Positions 20,947-32,200 of a stretch of 35,933 nt of DNA are shown here, piece after piece. The notes below the pieces were generated by a model. The model was not told the origin of the DNA and made no database searches. It saw only the letters and a list, made by a program, of their open reading frames with translations. Origin of the DNA: Conoideocrella luteorostrata (Eukaryota > Ascomycota > Sordariomycetes > Hypocreales > Clavicipitaceae); contig JASWJB010000382.1 of the NCBI GenBank assembly GCA_032433595.1, forward strand, positions 1-35,933. Direction: 5' to 3'. How positions within the stretch are numbered: the stretch's first letter is position 1; each line of letters starts with the position of its first letter. The position numbers were made by a program, and so were the translations under genes.

Positions 20947-23505
20947 GCATTTTAATCTGAAATCTTCCCAAGCGACTTAGAGAAGGGCTGCTGGGGATGG
21001 CTGCTGTCTATACCGAATTTTGTAGTTGTTATTTCTCTCTAGATGTGTGGAGGGAAAATGCCTAGGGGTGTATTTGATGGAACGATAGGTGACAGGGAGA
21101 TCCGCCAATCGTACCACCACATGTAAAAATAGAGCTCATTACTCAATCAACACCCTCGATTCCTTTTGTTCTTAATTACATTCAGTTTCAAAAAATCAGG
21201 ACCACATCCAATTGACAAACAGACAAGCGCTAATTGCAGCTACAGCCTCACTCGCTGCACGGCATTATAGTTGCACGACTAACTAGTAGCTCTTGACATT
21301 TTGACACTGCTACTACTGCTGCTGCCGCTGCTACTACTACTGCTTTTATTGCCGCCGCCGCTGCTACTATTTATGCTAGTAGGATATGTAATCTTAAAAT
21401 AGGGTATTTGATCTTGGCTAGAAGCCTTACGCTAAAGATAACAACTTTAACATTCCTGCTCTCTTTGCTAAGTAGTTGCTCACGGAATTATTTTTATACT
21501 TTTTACCTTGGTAGCCATAGCTAATAGTTAGATTGCCCGTGCCGATGTTGGCTGGGAAGTTTTCCTGGGAATGCCTTCATTTCCGTTCGAACAAATAAAA
21601 CGAACATACGAGGAGCAAAGTGTCGAGTATCGCTTTGCCAAACATTTTGTCGACAAATGTCAAGTCGGCCTTCCCCTTTCTATTCGTGAGCTAGCCACAT
21701 GGTCTTAAAGGTCTGAATTCCTTCACTTTGACGGAACGACAACGGTGCCGTCTAACATCATGATCGTATGAAAAAAAAAGACTACACACCAGATCAACAG
21801 TCTGTTCTAGCTATGATGAGTGCTATTATTTGGGGCCAGGATACTATCACTAAAATGCAAATTGAATGAAATTCAGGCAATCCAACAGATGCCTGGGTAA
21901 CTAGCCTGCCGCTCCAATTCAACTAGTTGGTTAATCCGAAGAAGTCGGTCTCAACTCAACTCAACTCGAAAGGGAGTCGAACAGTCGAGCGTTAATACTA
22001 ACCAAGTCGCACTCACTCTTGGCCATTTGAGCAAGGATGAGCTGAACAGAGTGGTTGAGGGTTCGAAAATCATGTCAAAGAATGCCACAACGTCGTCGAC
22101 TGAGGAATAGAGAATCAACAAACACAAGAACACTTCGGTAATCGATACAAACGAGAGTACCTGTATGCCCGAGAAGAGGGCCTTTGCAGACCATCAAGAT
22201 GTCTTTATCACGGTATCGAACAAAAAAGCCCGGATTCCTTTTCAGTCAAAGCCCCCGGCTCAATCCAATCTAGAACACCTACGCGCGATAGAACGTAACA
22301 GAAAGCTATATCTGGGCAGATGGACGCTGAAATGACTACAATTGACCGAAAGCCTGTGATGGAAGTCATGGATACGTTGTCGACGCAAAGCACACGCACA
22401 CAACACTCGTCTGCTAGTATCTGACACCCTACTAGCAGCGGGACTTCAATTTAATGATAAGTCACAGACGTGACCTAGATCAATTCGCAAGGACCTTACA
22501 TTAGTTAAGATCCAATAGTTCAACTGCCTAATTTCGAGTTATCGGGCTGTTGTGCACTTCAGTAAAGCAATGGGCACTAGAGCAGGGCCCCGAACAAAGA
22601 CACAGTTCAAGTACGGAGTACGAAGGGTAAACCTGTTGATCTACTTAGACAGCCGGGCTAAAACGCTTCTTAAGCTATTTTATTTGATCTAGCTAATCTA
22701 GTCAAGCCTAAAACTTACGCGAGATCGTCTCAGACCCTAAAGGTTCTTTTCCGCCCACATGATACTATGCTTGAAAAAGTGGTCGATAAGATACACCTAA
22801 AAGTTGGAGAACAAGACAGCTAACAGATCAAAGCTGTTGTAGACAAACAAACTTAAACTAAAGGTCGTGAACAATACGAGTGACGACTTAAGTCACGACA
22901 ATGAAGAGAGCGACAACGGGAGGGACGGCGGCAACAGAGAAGTTAGTATAGATGTCTAAGCCTGGGATTAGCAGCCACCTTACGACCGAACTGCAGTATT
23001 AAATCAAAATGTGGGGAAAAGAAAAATACAGGGATGCTTGTCTGCTAAGACTGGTGAGAGACGTAGAAGGTTGCTGCGGGGGCAGAATTTGAGTCCATGA
23101 GGGGAAATGGCTTAATTGAGGAAGAGCAACGAATCTTGGAGGTTCCAACCTGATTGTGCCAGAACAGTCATGAAAGGGAAAGAGCGGCTCTGGCAGGACA
23201 CTAGTTAGCGTGTTAGTTATCAAGCTTGTAGTCGAGGTCCATGGGCTGGTCGGACCCAATTTGCTAGCAATCTGAACTAACTTCCAGACCACATCAACCC
23301 ATGTAGCTGCAGTAGAACCCCCCTGCCGAGGGCTGATTATGCCGTCAAGGCTACCTGATGATGAGATGAGACCTTCACGCACTACTCCGTAGACTTTGGT
23401 TTTTTTTTCCGTCATCCGTGCAGCCTTCCCACCCGTCTTTCAATAGCTAGAAAGCTTGTTTGAACAGTTCATAGCTTCGCGTCGCGGTTCTTGTCTGCCG
23501 ACAGG
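20947..23505. other. intergenic, no gene supported
   Basis: These 2.56 kb lie between ATP1 and the CorA-like gene. The left end is the ATP1 3' region. A trinucleotide repeat lies at 21307-21369, a short CTCAA repeat at about 21950, and TACGGAGTA-type motifs at 22612-22621 and 23383-23391. The open frames here show no conserved block or splice pattern. The right end is the promoter of the next gene. Confidence 0.5.
21307..21369. repeat. imperfect CTG/CTA/CCG trinucleotide repeat
   Basis: Tandem CTG, CTA and CCG triplets at 21307-21342 and GCC/GCT triplets at 21351-21369, separated by TTTTATT. They lie outside coding sequence. Confidence 0.8.
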
Positions 23506-26500
23506 ATGGCGTACTACAGCAGCGAAAGCAGCACACGTCGACCCCGTGTGCGGTTTAGCCAAGATGACCAACAATACTACTCGGTGTGTGTTCATCTACA
23601 TCGTCCTTACATGGTTGTCTAATTTTGGCTACAGCTTGGACCTCCTCAAAGGTCGTGGAATGATGCTTCTCAGCCGTCGCCAAGGCGTCGTCGACAACAG
23701 CGCTCGTATGATGATTACGCTCCAGAGCGAGTACATTTGGCGACTTCAGCAACACCCCCCTGGACACGTCTGGAGCGCCGTATGCCATTGCCGCACGATG
23801 ACCACCAACCGCCAGCAGTAATCGTCCGGCGGAGAAGGAATCGTAGCTATCCTCATGACGATGACCATGAAAAAGTAGCCCCGATTGCTGTAGCAGGACT
23901 TTCGCGGCCCAGCCCATATTCGGAGTCTCCTCCTCCGGTGGAAAACGATGAAGAAAACGATTTCATATTTTATCAACAGTCAGAGAAAAGGAATGCCGAT
24001 CGTGGCTCTAACAGGTCCAGAAGTCGTTCCCCACAGAGAATGTATTACACGGAAAGGATCTCGAGAAATCGCGCAGCAAAGTCTGCAGAACCAGAGGTGA
24101 TAGTTCTAGACGATGACCAAAATGACCGAGACTATCGCCCATCAAGTCCTATCGGTGGAGATCTGGATGCATATGATGAGTTTAGCTTCCTGTTTCCAAG
24201 AACAGACTCCAATAATGGAGAACTGTCTGATTTAGAATCTCCTGCCGTTGACATGGACTCGGTACATCATGAGGATCGTGACACTTCCATGCCATCTAAT
24301 GCCAAGAAGATTTATTCTTCAGCATATGCCGGTAGTGCAGAACCTGGAGGTGTTCATGCTGCAAAATTAACTGAGCTGTTGGACCCAAAAGGGAAGCAAC
24401 GATCGTTGTTCAGGTGGCAGTGAGTCGCAAATTGCGGAGATTAACGTACGTTTGAGCTATTCACTAATACCAAGGTAGTCACATACACCAACAAGTCATG
24501 AACTTTACTGAATTCTGGGTAAATATTTTCTGAGTAATTGTCTGGATCGAGTCCCTCGTATTTTGACTGACGTCTCTTTCAGACCGAGATCTCGCGACAG
24601 TTTCAATTTTCAGAGCTAGAAAGAAGTGCCATTGCCAAACTAAGAGCGGATATACAAAAACATTGCCTCAAAACTCGACAAAATCCCAAGGGGGTCAGAG
24701 TTGGGTATATGGAACCGCGTTGTTTTGAGGTGCCTCTGAAGTCAATGTCGAAACAGGTTTCAGGGCAAGAAAAGCCGGACGGTTCTGCTCGATGGATTTG
24801 CCTCCCTTACTTTTCGTTGCAGAAGTATTCGGGCTTGCTTTCTGGTTCCAGCGTATTCGCATTTCCCCCACAGACTCTCCTCCAAGCTCAGTATTCCCGG
24901 ACTACAGAGCAACGAGACATGCAGCAAGCTGTTTGCCGAGTAAACGCAACGAATCAAGATGAGTGTTTTCATATCGCCCAGATGTGGTGTCTCGTTTTAG
25001 ACAATTGTATGACGAGACCGGTTAAATTCAACGTTGGGTTCTCAGCTAATGCGGCTATAGCGCTCATCGTCACTTGCGGTGCAATGTCAGAGCTTGATCT
25101 CTGTAGAGACTCTGTCGAGCTCAAGTCTCAGCTGTCTCCTGGAGGTACCGGAGCCGGTCTTTCGGGACGAATCATTGTCAAGTATGGCAATGCAGTGACA
25201 TGGGCCTTTTCGGTGGTGGATTGTTCTACTTGGTTTGTAAGTCACTCTTCAAAATGTGATACTTCTGATCTTAATAATTGACAGAAAAGAAATTTCTATC
25301 CATGTTTCATGCCTTTTGGCCCAGAAATTTGGAGTTTAGGTATAATTACCAAGCTGTTTCTGCAGAAAACTGGAAGAAAGTACTGCAGCTAGCGGCTCGG
25401 CCTCAGGGGGGCGTCATGTTGACAATGAAAATCATGTGAGTATATATAGCAATTATACGCATTCATGTTTGATGTATTTAACATACTCATCCAGACCCCG
25501 GCCATCTCCTCCCCATGCGGTTTTGGGGCCTCTCAATCCTGAAGTTGTGAATGACTCGACGTCGAAACCGTGCAAGAAAGTTCATGAATATTTGCATGTA
25601 CTAATGCTCCAACCAAGTGAGGTACACTCTAGAGCAAAAAGCGGAACGGAGCAGGCGTTTGAGAGACTCAAAGAACAGCTCAACTCAGCTGAGAATTTTC
25701 TGACTGGCCAAACGTCATATGCCGACCAGCGTGCTTACAAAAGCTGTGGAGATGTAACGAGAGAGGACCTATACAGCTATCTTGTTAAACAAGCCTCTCA
25801 AGTAGAAGAAAAGGCGAGTGACAGCATCAGACTCATGCATGAGGATCGAATTGATATCTTCAATGCTGCAACCGACACGTTCAACTTATTCTTTCCCTTG
25901 AACTTCGATGGACCAACAACGGGAAAATTTTGGGGGGGAATAAAGCCGCTGCTTAAGGTGAGATAACTAAAGCATGCTAAGTATATATGTATAAAGAGTG
26001 TTACTAATTTTGAAAGTGTAGATCCCTCAACTCGAGGAAGATTTTGAAGTACAAACTATCTCAATCGGCCAACATGTTACAACTGAAGTCAAATCAATAT
26101 TGAGAGATATATCTCAAGATGTTCAACGCTTTCAAAGCATCATGTCTCATGCTGATGAGAAAGAACGTGACGGCATTGAACTCCCCCGGCAGTTTGTTAC
26201 TGCCTGGCTGCATATTGTGTCTGGTTTGATTAGTGCCTATGAAGAAAGTGATGCATGGCTTGCGCACATGTTCAAGGCCAAGAGGTTGATATTAGATGGC
26301 ATGAACCATACCATTCAGGCGATTTCGAGTAACAACCTTCTCGAAAACTCGGCCGTGATGCCGTTGGAGATTGTTTCATTGTTCTCCTTGAATCTACTAC
26401 ATGACCAGGTGGGCAAGTCGGATGATATAATAGACATATATGCCCAGTACTTGGCTCTGCTGGTAAGAAAATAGAACATAGACAAGAGGCATGCCAAAAG

Positions 26501-27475
26501 TGTTGCTGACTCTATTAGGACGACGAAATCACCAGCCAGCCCTCTGACCGAGCCTACCAACATCGCCTCGACCTGGTTCAACAAGAGCTGACAGTCATAA
26601 GACGGACGGTAGCAAAGCAGAGAACAATCTTGGGGAGTATAAGAGCGAACTGTTTTGCCACAGATGCTACTCACCTGTTTACGGGAGCTATTGACGACGG
26701 TCCATGGCGAAGACGACGCCAAAGGGAAGCTGTTCCGTGGCGCGATGAGCCAACATACGCAAACCCAGGGCCGCACGCATACTATAATCAGCACGAAGCG
26801 GTTCCAAGAAGGCAAGATATAGACTACATTGGGTTACAAGACCAAGAACCAGCCGACCTTGAAGCAGCGTCCAGACTGTCACCTACCGACGAACTTGGTT
26901 TCCGCGTACTGCTTCTCAACGAATGTCTCCAGCTTATTGAGCAGCGTGATTTTGACCTCAGGCGGCACACAGACTATGCCGACGACCTGGAACGTGCTGT
27001 CGTGTACGGTTTGGACTGGACAAAAGATAGACAAGAAAACGCCATCTATGCATTTACCATCGTGACGGTGGTATTTCTACCGTTGAGTGCCATTTCTAGT
27101 ATATTTGGCATGAATACCAGCGATGTCCGGGATATGGAATATGGTCAGTGGCTCTACTGGGCCGTTGCGTTGCCGGTGACGATGCTGATTATCGTTATTG
27201 GATTATGGTGGATGGGTGAATTGGGCAATGTTGTGAAATGGCTATCCGGGAGACAAACGAACCGCATTTCGAATGCTGGATATGTGCCTGGGGTGGCACC
27301 GCAAATGATGGAAGAGACGACGTATGTCGTTGAGCCGCCATCAACAAAGACGCAAGTCGATTACCCAGAGACTCGGATGGGGAACGGAGGAACATCGCGA
27401 TCGCTTGCATATGCTCCCGAGCAGGGTGTCATGCGAAGATCCCGTCGACGTCCTCAGTCGATCGTCAGATACTGA
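23506..27475 (+). CDS. long CorA-like Mg2+ transporter-superfamily protein
   Basis: Nine exons (23506-23583, 23635-24419, 24479-24518, 24583-25006, 25061-25236, 25290-25435, 25495-25957, 26022-26462, 26519-27475) give 1,169 residues. Residues 1 to about 285 are disordered and charged, with Arg/Ser stretches (SNRSRSRSPQR) and an acidic patch EVIVLDDDQ. The middle, about 290-830, is a globular domain typical of mould proteins of this class: WHHIHQQVMNFTEFW, EDLYSYLVKQASQVE and TFNLFFPLNF. The C-terminus has two membrane spans, about 1026-1046 and 1062-1083. The CorA signature GMN lies at 1048-1050 at the end of the first span (SSIFGMNTSD). CorA proteins are pentameric Mg2+ channels; whether this long type moves ions is unknown. 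A basic tail follows (RRSRRRPQSIVRY). Splice sites were chosen by phase and conserved blocks; exon 3 has only 40 nt. Confidence 0.88.
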
Positions 27476-27798
27476 GAACCTGTCAGACCTAAAATATTGG
27501 CGAATTATGTCCCTGAGTGGAACAACGCAGGTTCTAACAGAAAGCTCTGTCATACATACACATGGCCAAAAAATGTACTGCTATTTCTTTGAAACCGAGG
27601 TTGATAATTCCATCTCATCGCTCAAATAGACTCCCATTATCCAGATAATATCCCGCCGGAGTAGCCGCACCGTCGTCCCACAAACAATAAGAAACTGCCA
27701 TTCATAATCATTATAATCATCATCATCAAAGAGCAAGTCGTATCCACCATCATTATCTCGATCCACATTATACCCTCATTCCATTAACACCAAGTCTC
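27476..27798. other. convergent 3' spacer
   Basis: 323 bp between the stop of the CorA-like gene and the stop of the minus-strand repeat protein. AT-rich around 27700-27730 with ATCATT runs. No gene seen. Confidence 0.6.
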
Positions 27799-28502
27799 TC
27801 ATCGCCGATGGTAACCATACCTCTCCCTGTTATCCCCGTAATATACACGATTCCTCTCCCTATCATCCCCATAGTATCCGCGATTCCTCTCCCTATCATC
27901 CTCGTAATACACCCCAGTCCTCTCACGGTCCTCGGTATGGATATGTATGTGCGCCGTCCTATCGCGATCCTCGATCATTCTCGTCTCCCTCGGCGGTGGC
28001 GGTGGCTCAATATATCTCCTCGGTGCCTCCACGTACCGAAAGGTATCGTACTTGGGCTCCTCGCGAACGGGTACCGGCACAGGGATAAAGCGATCCCGCT
28101 CAATGTAGATCTCCTTTTCGCGCGTGTGGGAATGGCTGCGCGAGCGGCTGCTGCTGGACTTTGAAGACTTTGAGGACTTGACGGACGGTTCGACATCGAC
28201 TGCTATGACTTCGATTTGGGGCTCTGGCTCTGGCTCTGGCTCAGGGAGAGCAGGTGGTGGGCAGGGGCAGGGCTCCGGCTCGGGTTCTGGCTCTTCGATG
28301 ATTGGGCAGGGCTCTTCGATGGGTGGTGGACATGGTGGTGGTGAAGGCGTCGGCGGGATGTACCGCGTGATTTGGCGTCGGGTGGTGAGGAGATCCGGGT
28401 CCGGGCGGGAGAGATAAAGGCGCTTTTTGGGACCGTGTCTGCCTGGAGGGGAGTGTTAGTTGCGAGTGACGACGTTGGTGGGAATGACGTCTTCTTACCC
28501 AT
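27799..28502 (-). CDS. low-complexity Pro/Glu and Asp-Arg-Glu-Arg repeat protein
   Basis: A first coding exon of only 4 nt (ATGG, 28502-28499), a 56-bp intron with GTAAGA donor and CTCCAG acceptor, and exon 2 (28442-27799) give 215 residues. The product starts MGRHGPKKRLYLSRPDPDLL and has a Pro/Cys/Glu-rich section (EPEPEPEP). A Ser-rich stretch follows (SSKSSKSSSSRSRSHSH), then REKEIYIERDRFIPVPVP. Three tandem units of about 10 residues close the protein (DDRERNRGYYG type). The splice is supported because it yields a basic N-terminus and one frame of 644 nt without stops. Similar low-complexity proteins occur across moulds, but I know no function. Composition suggests an intrinsically disordered protein, perhaps RNA-associated; that is inference only. 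Its 3' end converges on the CorA-like gene. Confidence 0.75.
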
Positions 28503-29139
28503 GATGGTGGGGATGCGGATGAATAGTGAGCAGAGAAGGTAATGAGGCTTGATGTAGACGAGATATGAAGCTCAAGGTGAGACGAGACGGATGAGACAGA
28601 TGAAACGTAGGTGGTGGTGATGGGTGGTCGAAGAGTTGAGAAGATAGCAAACACGACAACACCCCCACGAAGGGAGGGAGGGAATACTACTACTATATGC
28701 ACGAAATCCAGACGTGAACTGGGGTTACGCAGGTGTCGCAAAAAAAAAAAAGGCGCAGCTCCACGGCGCCCCCAAGATCGCATCATGTGGGCATGTAACC
28801 ACGTTTTTTTTTCCCTCTACCGTACTACTTCTGACATGTCAATAGTTAGATGCAGTGTTCTCTACGGAGTACACAATACTCCGTATTCCATACAGAGTAT
28901 TATCCACAGCTAATCAGCGCAGCTTCGGCACCTCCTCCAAAATGCCTGGCCATGGATGTGCTGCTCACAACACACCACCGTTGAAGCCTGATGGCCTATG
29001 ACGTTGTTCTGATTTAGCTTCTCTTGTACGGAGTAGTTACGGAGTAACTACCTTTTCGGAGCACAAAATCAGGATTCGCGCCGTACCTAGGGTGGAGCTT
29101 GAGCCGGTCAGCCAGCCAGTGTGCGTGCGCACTTAAAGT

Positions 29140-29194
29140 GGAGGAAGGAAGGAGGGAAGGAAGCAAGGAAGCAAGGAAGCAGGCAGGGAAGGAA
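29140..29194 (+). repeat. purine-rich GGAAG/GCAAGGAA tract
   Basis: Tandem GGAAG and GGAAGCAA units on the plus strand. A simple-sequence tract with no coding role seen. Confidence 0.8.
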
Positions 29195-29253
29195 ATTGGG
29201 CTGCGGAGGCGGGCATCATTCGAATGTCGTGCATGAAAGCGTGGAAGCCGTAG

Positions 29254-29298
29254 CTGCATCTTCGTCTGCGTCTGCATCTTCATCTGCATCTGCTGCAG
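29254..29298 (+). repeat. TCTGCA/TCTTCA hexamer repeat
   Basis: Imperfect tandem hexamers of the form (G)CATCT(G/T)C. Short microsatellite in non-coding DNA. Confidence 0.8.
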
Positions 29299-32200
29299 CC
29301 GGCACCATCGTTGGGCGGCGACTGCTTACGCAACATGACAAAAAAACAAATGATTTCCGGGATCAATGCGTGGCAGGCACGACACGAACATGTGCCTAAT
29401 GGCGGATGTGGAATTTGCTCATTGGGCTGCATGAGGCAGCGACTTCATACTCCGTACTCCGTATAAGCTTGTGATTTGAGAGTTGAGATTCGAGACTTGC
29501 TTTTTTCAACCTTACTTCCGTCGTTGTGCTCTATTTTGGCTCGTGGGGTTAAACACGTATGAAATCCAGGGTTTTTGGGGAGTATCAGCACATCCTGGAC
29601 CGTGCTCTACGATCCGCCGTGCGTCTGTCGTGAGTGAGTCATGTGTGGTGAATCGGGAAGCGAGAATCGTAAAGATCCTTGTGCTGGCCTACGGAGTGCT
29701 CCGCGCCGTTGACCGGGTTGTTTTTCATGCATACCGGTCCAGATACGGGGTTGGGCAGGAGCAGGAGCGAGACAACTGTTGTCAATGCAAGGTTGAGTCA
29801 TGGGCAGTAGCTATTTGTTGGGAAAGCCATCTCTCCTGCGTCCAATTCAATACCATACAATATACGGAGTAATAGCGTAGTGCATATGATAGTTAGTGTT
29901 TGCCATTGGCGATTGCTATCAGACAAGGGGGGGCACAGTAATAACTACAGCAAGGCGGTTGATAAAGAAGCGCTCTTGCGAACAGGATCATTTATTTCGC
30001 AGTAGCATGGAGCGCACGTATGGATTTGGCAGCAATATTTAGAAAGCCCGAATGAAAGTATGGGCTGATTTCTATCAATAGAGTCCACCCACATTGCTGG
30101 GCTTATTTATGCATGCGTGCATCAAACGGGCAGCCAAGATATTATTGTATGCAGTACAGAGTATGCACTGTGGTTCTGGTTGCATCCTGCTGTCGTGCTG
30201 CTGCTGGAGAACGGACCACCACAGAGCTCTGCGCTGCTTGCTTCAGCGGATGGAGTATGGAGTTAGGTAGTTAGCTAGTTACCTACTACACAGCTAATTT
30301 GGATGCCCGCAGCCGCTGAAGAATGCGGCTACCCGTCGGGACGTGGCCGATCGAGCTTGCTGGTTCCACGGAGGCTTCGAATCAGAAGGCGCTGCGAGGT
30401 CGACGTCTGTGTAATGAATAAGGCGTTGCGTCGGGTTTGGCGCTGCTGTCCAGGCACAAGTAATGTAATGAATGCGCTCGGTTCAAAGCGGTGTTTGTCC
30501 CAGTCAGTTACTGCTCGGCTTGCCTTCTAGAAAGAAAAAAAAAACCCCCCGCATGAGTCTATCCCATCGATCAAGTTCACAGCTAACGACCGGGCGCGTG
30601 GTGTTCCTAGTCAATAGAAGAAATAGAATACTAGTACTGTTTCCATATCCACCATTCTTGAAACAACGGGGAGGGGGTCTTGTATGGACCCTGAGCCGAC
30701 GAGGGAAGGAAAGAGGAAGGCAACCCATTTGACCAAGAAGTGCTCCGTAGTTAGTTACACTTTCGTTGATGGGCAGGGGAAAGTAAAAGACATATGCGAC
30801 GTTTCAGCGCGGCGGCACCGCACAGCAGTCATGATAATGGCAGGATGTACGAGCGAGCCAGCAGGTCCATGTTCAAAAGCAGCAATCTCGTAAAGTACCA
30901 AGTAGCATTGCCTATCTGAAGGAGCGGTGTCGTCGTCTCTTGTCTTTTCTTTTCTTTATTTCTTTTTTTTCATCTGATGATCAGATTCTGGGATGCACCG
31001 AGTACCGCAGCAAGGCAGTCAGACTGTATTGAAACAGGGCCCCCCTAAGACGGTCTGAGACGAGAGACTGCGGTGGGTATGAATTGTTTAAAAATACTCT
31101 TTTCGTCTTTTGAGGGCCTTTTTATACATGGAACACCCTTGCTCAGACTCGGTTGAGATGCAATACGTGGTGTTTTGGGGGGGTTATGCATCGACTGCAT
31201 GAGGCAATAGACTTGTTTGGACGGCGCATCAGAAAACTGAGCAGGGTCAAGCTCTCACTGACGAAATCCTGGATCAATTTCCCGGTTCCGTAGTAACTTT
31301 GTTTCTAGGCCCATATCAGAGCATATCGCACCGCTTGTCACAAAAGATGCGGATAGGAGTCGAGATCTGGCTTGCCGTACTGCTTCTAGCCGGCATCCGG
31401 AAAACGCGGTTAGAAGACCCCGTGCGCCGTAAGAGGGTATTCCGCCACGACAAGGACGAGATACAAAGGTGGGAAGTGCTTTTTTTTGGGTTGATTGGCG
31501 AGGAGTGGATGAGGCTCTCTTCGCATCCCATTGCCGGTGGGTTTCCCAGTGTCAAAGATTTGGCACGGCATGGTACTATAGTATGACTGATACGGCAGTT
31601 TGAAGCCATACCTGCTGGGAAGGGCCAAAAAGGAAAAGAAAAAAAAGGAGTTGGAGGGGAGGGCGTTATGGATGATTTGTTTCTATAATCCAAATGCCGT
31701 ATAGCAACTCGAAGCGTCAACTCCATACGGAGTACTGTTAACTGAATTTGAGTCACTGCATCTTTTTCAAGCGTTCATGATAAAGCACTCAGCACCTCAC
31801 CACGCCACAAAGGAAAATGCTAAAGAAAACAAAACATTGTTGATATAATGACATTGCTGTGGAAAATTGCCGCGAAAAGATGACTGGAAGTACTCCGTAC
31901 TCCGTCCTACTACTCCGTATAAAAGATCCATCCTTTAGCTGTATTACATGTCTCAGGAGCTATCTAAAAATTGCAAGGGATGCTTGAGTTTTTAATAAGA
32001 CTTGCTTTACCGAGCGGATTTGTTTCACAGAGACGAGGTTGAGTTCGCAAATGGCGCTCTCCGATCCAGACCGTTTCTGTTGTGGCTACCAAGGACAATT
32101 CCTTCGTTCCATAGGGTGTTGGTGTAGAGATATGCCTGGTCGATAATATTCCGAAGTATTGCAAAGCATTTACGGTTCGCGCGAATCAACCCTTTCCCCA

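Noticed and set aside
22999..23415. Minus-strand open frame of 138 codons before the CorA-like gene
   Set aside because: Pro/Ser/Thr-rich shadow-like translation without conserved blocks or splice context.
31299..31756. Overlapping open frames on both strands in the desert
   Set aside because: Both are similar in length and neither has motifs or coding bias; chance frames.
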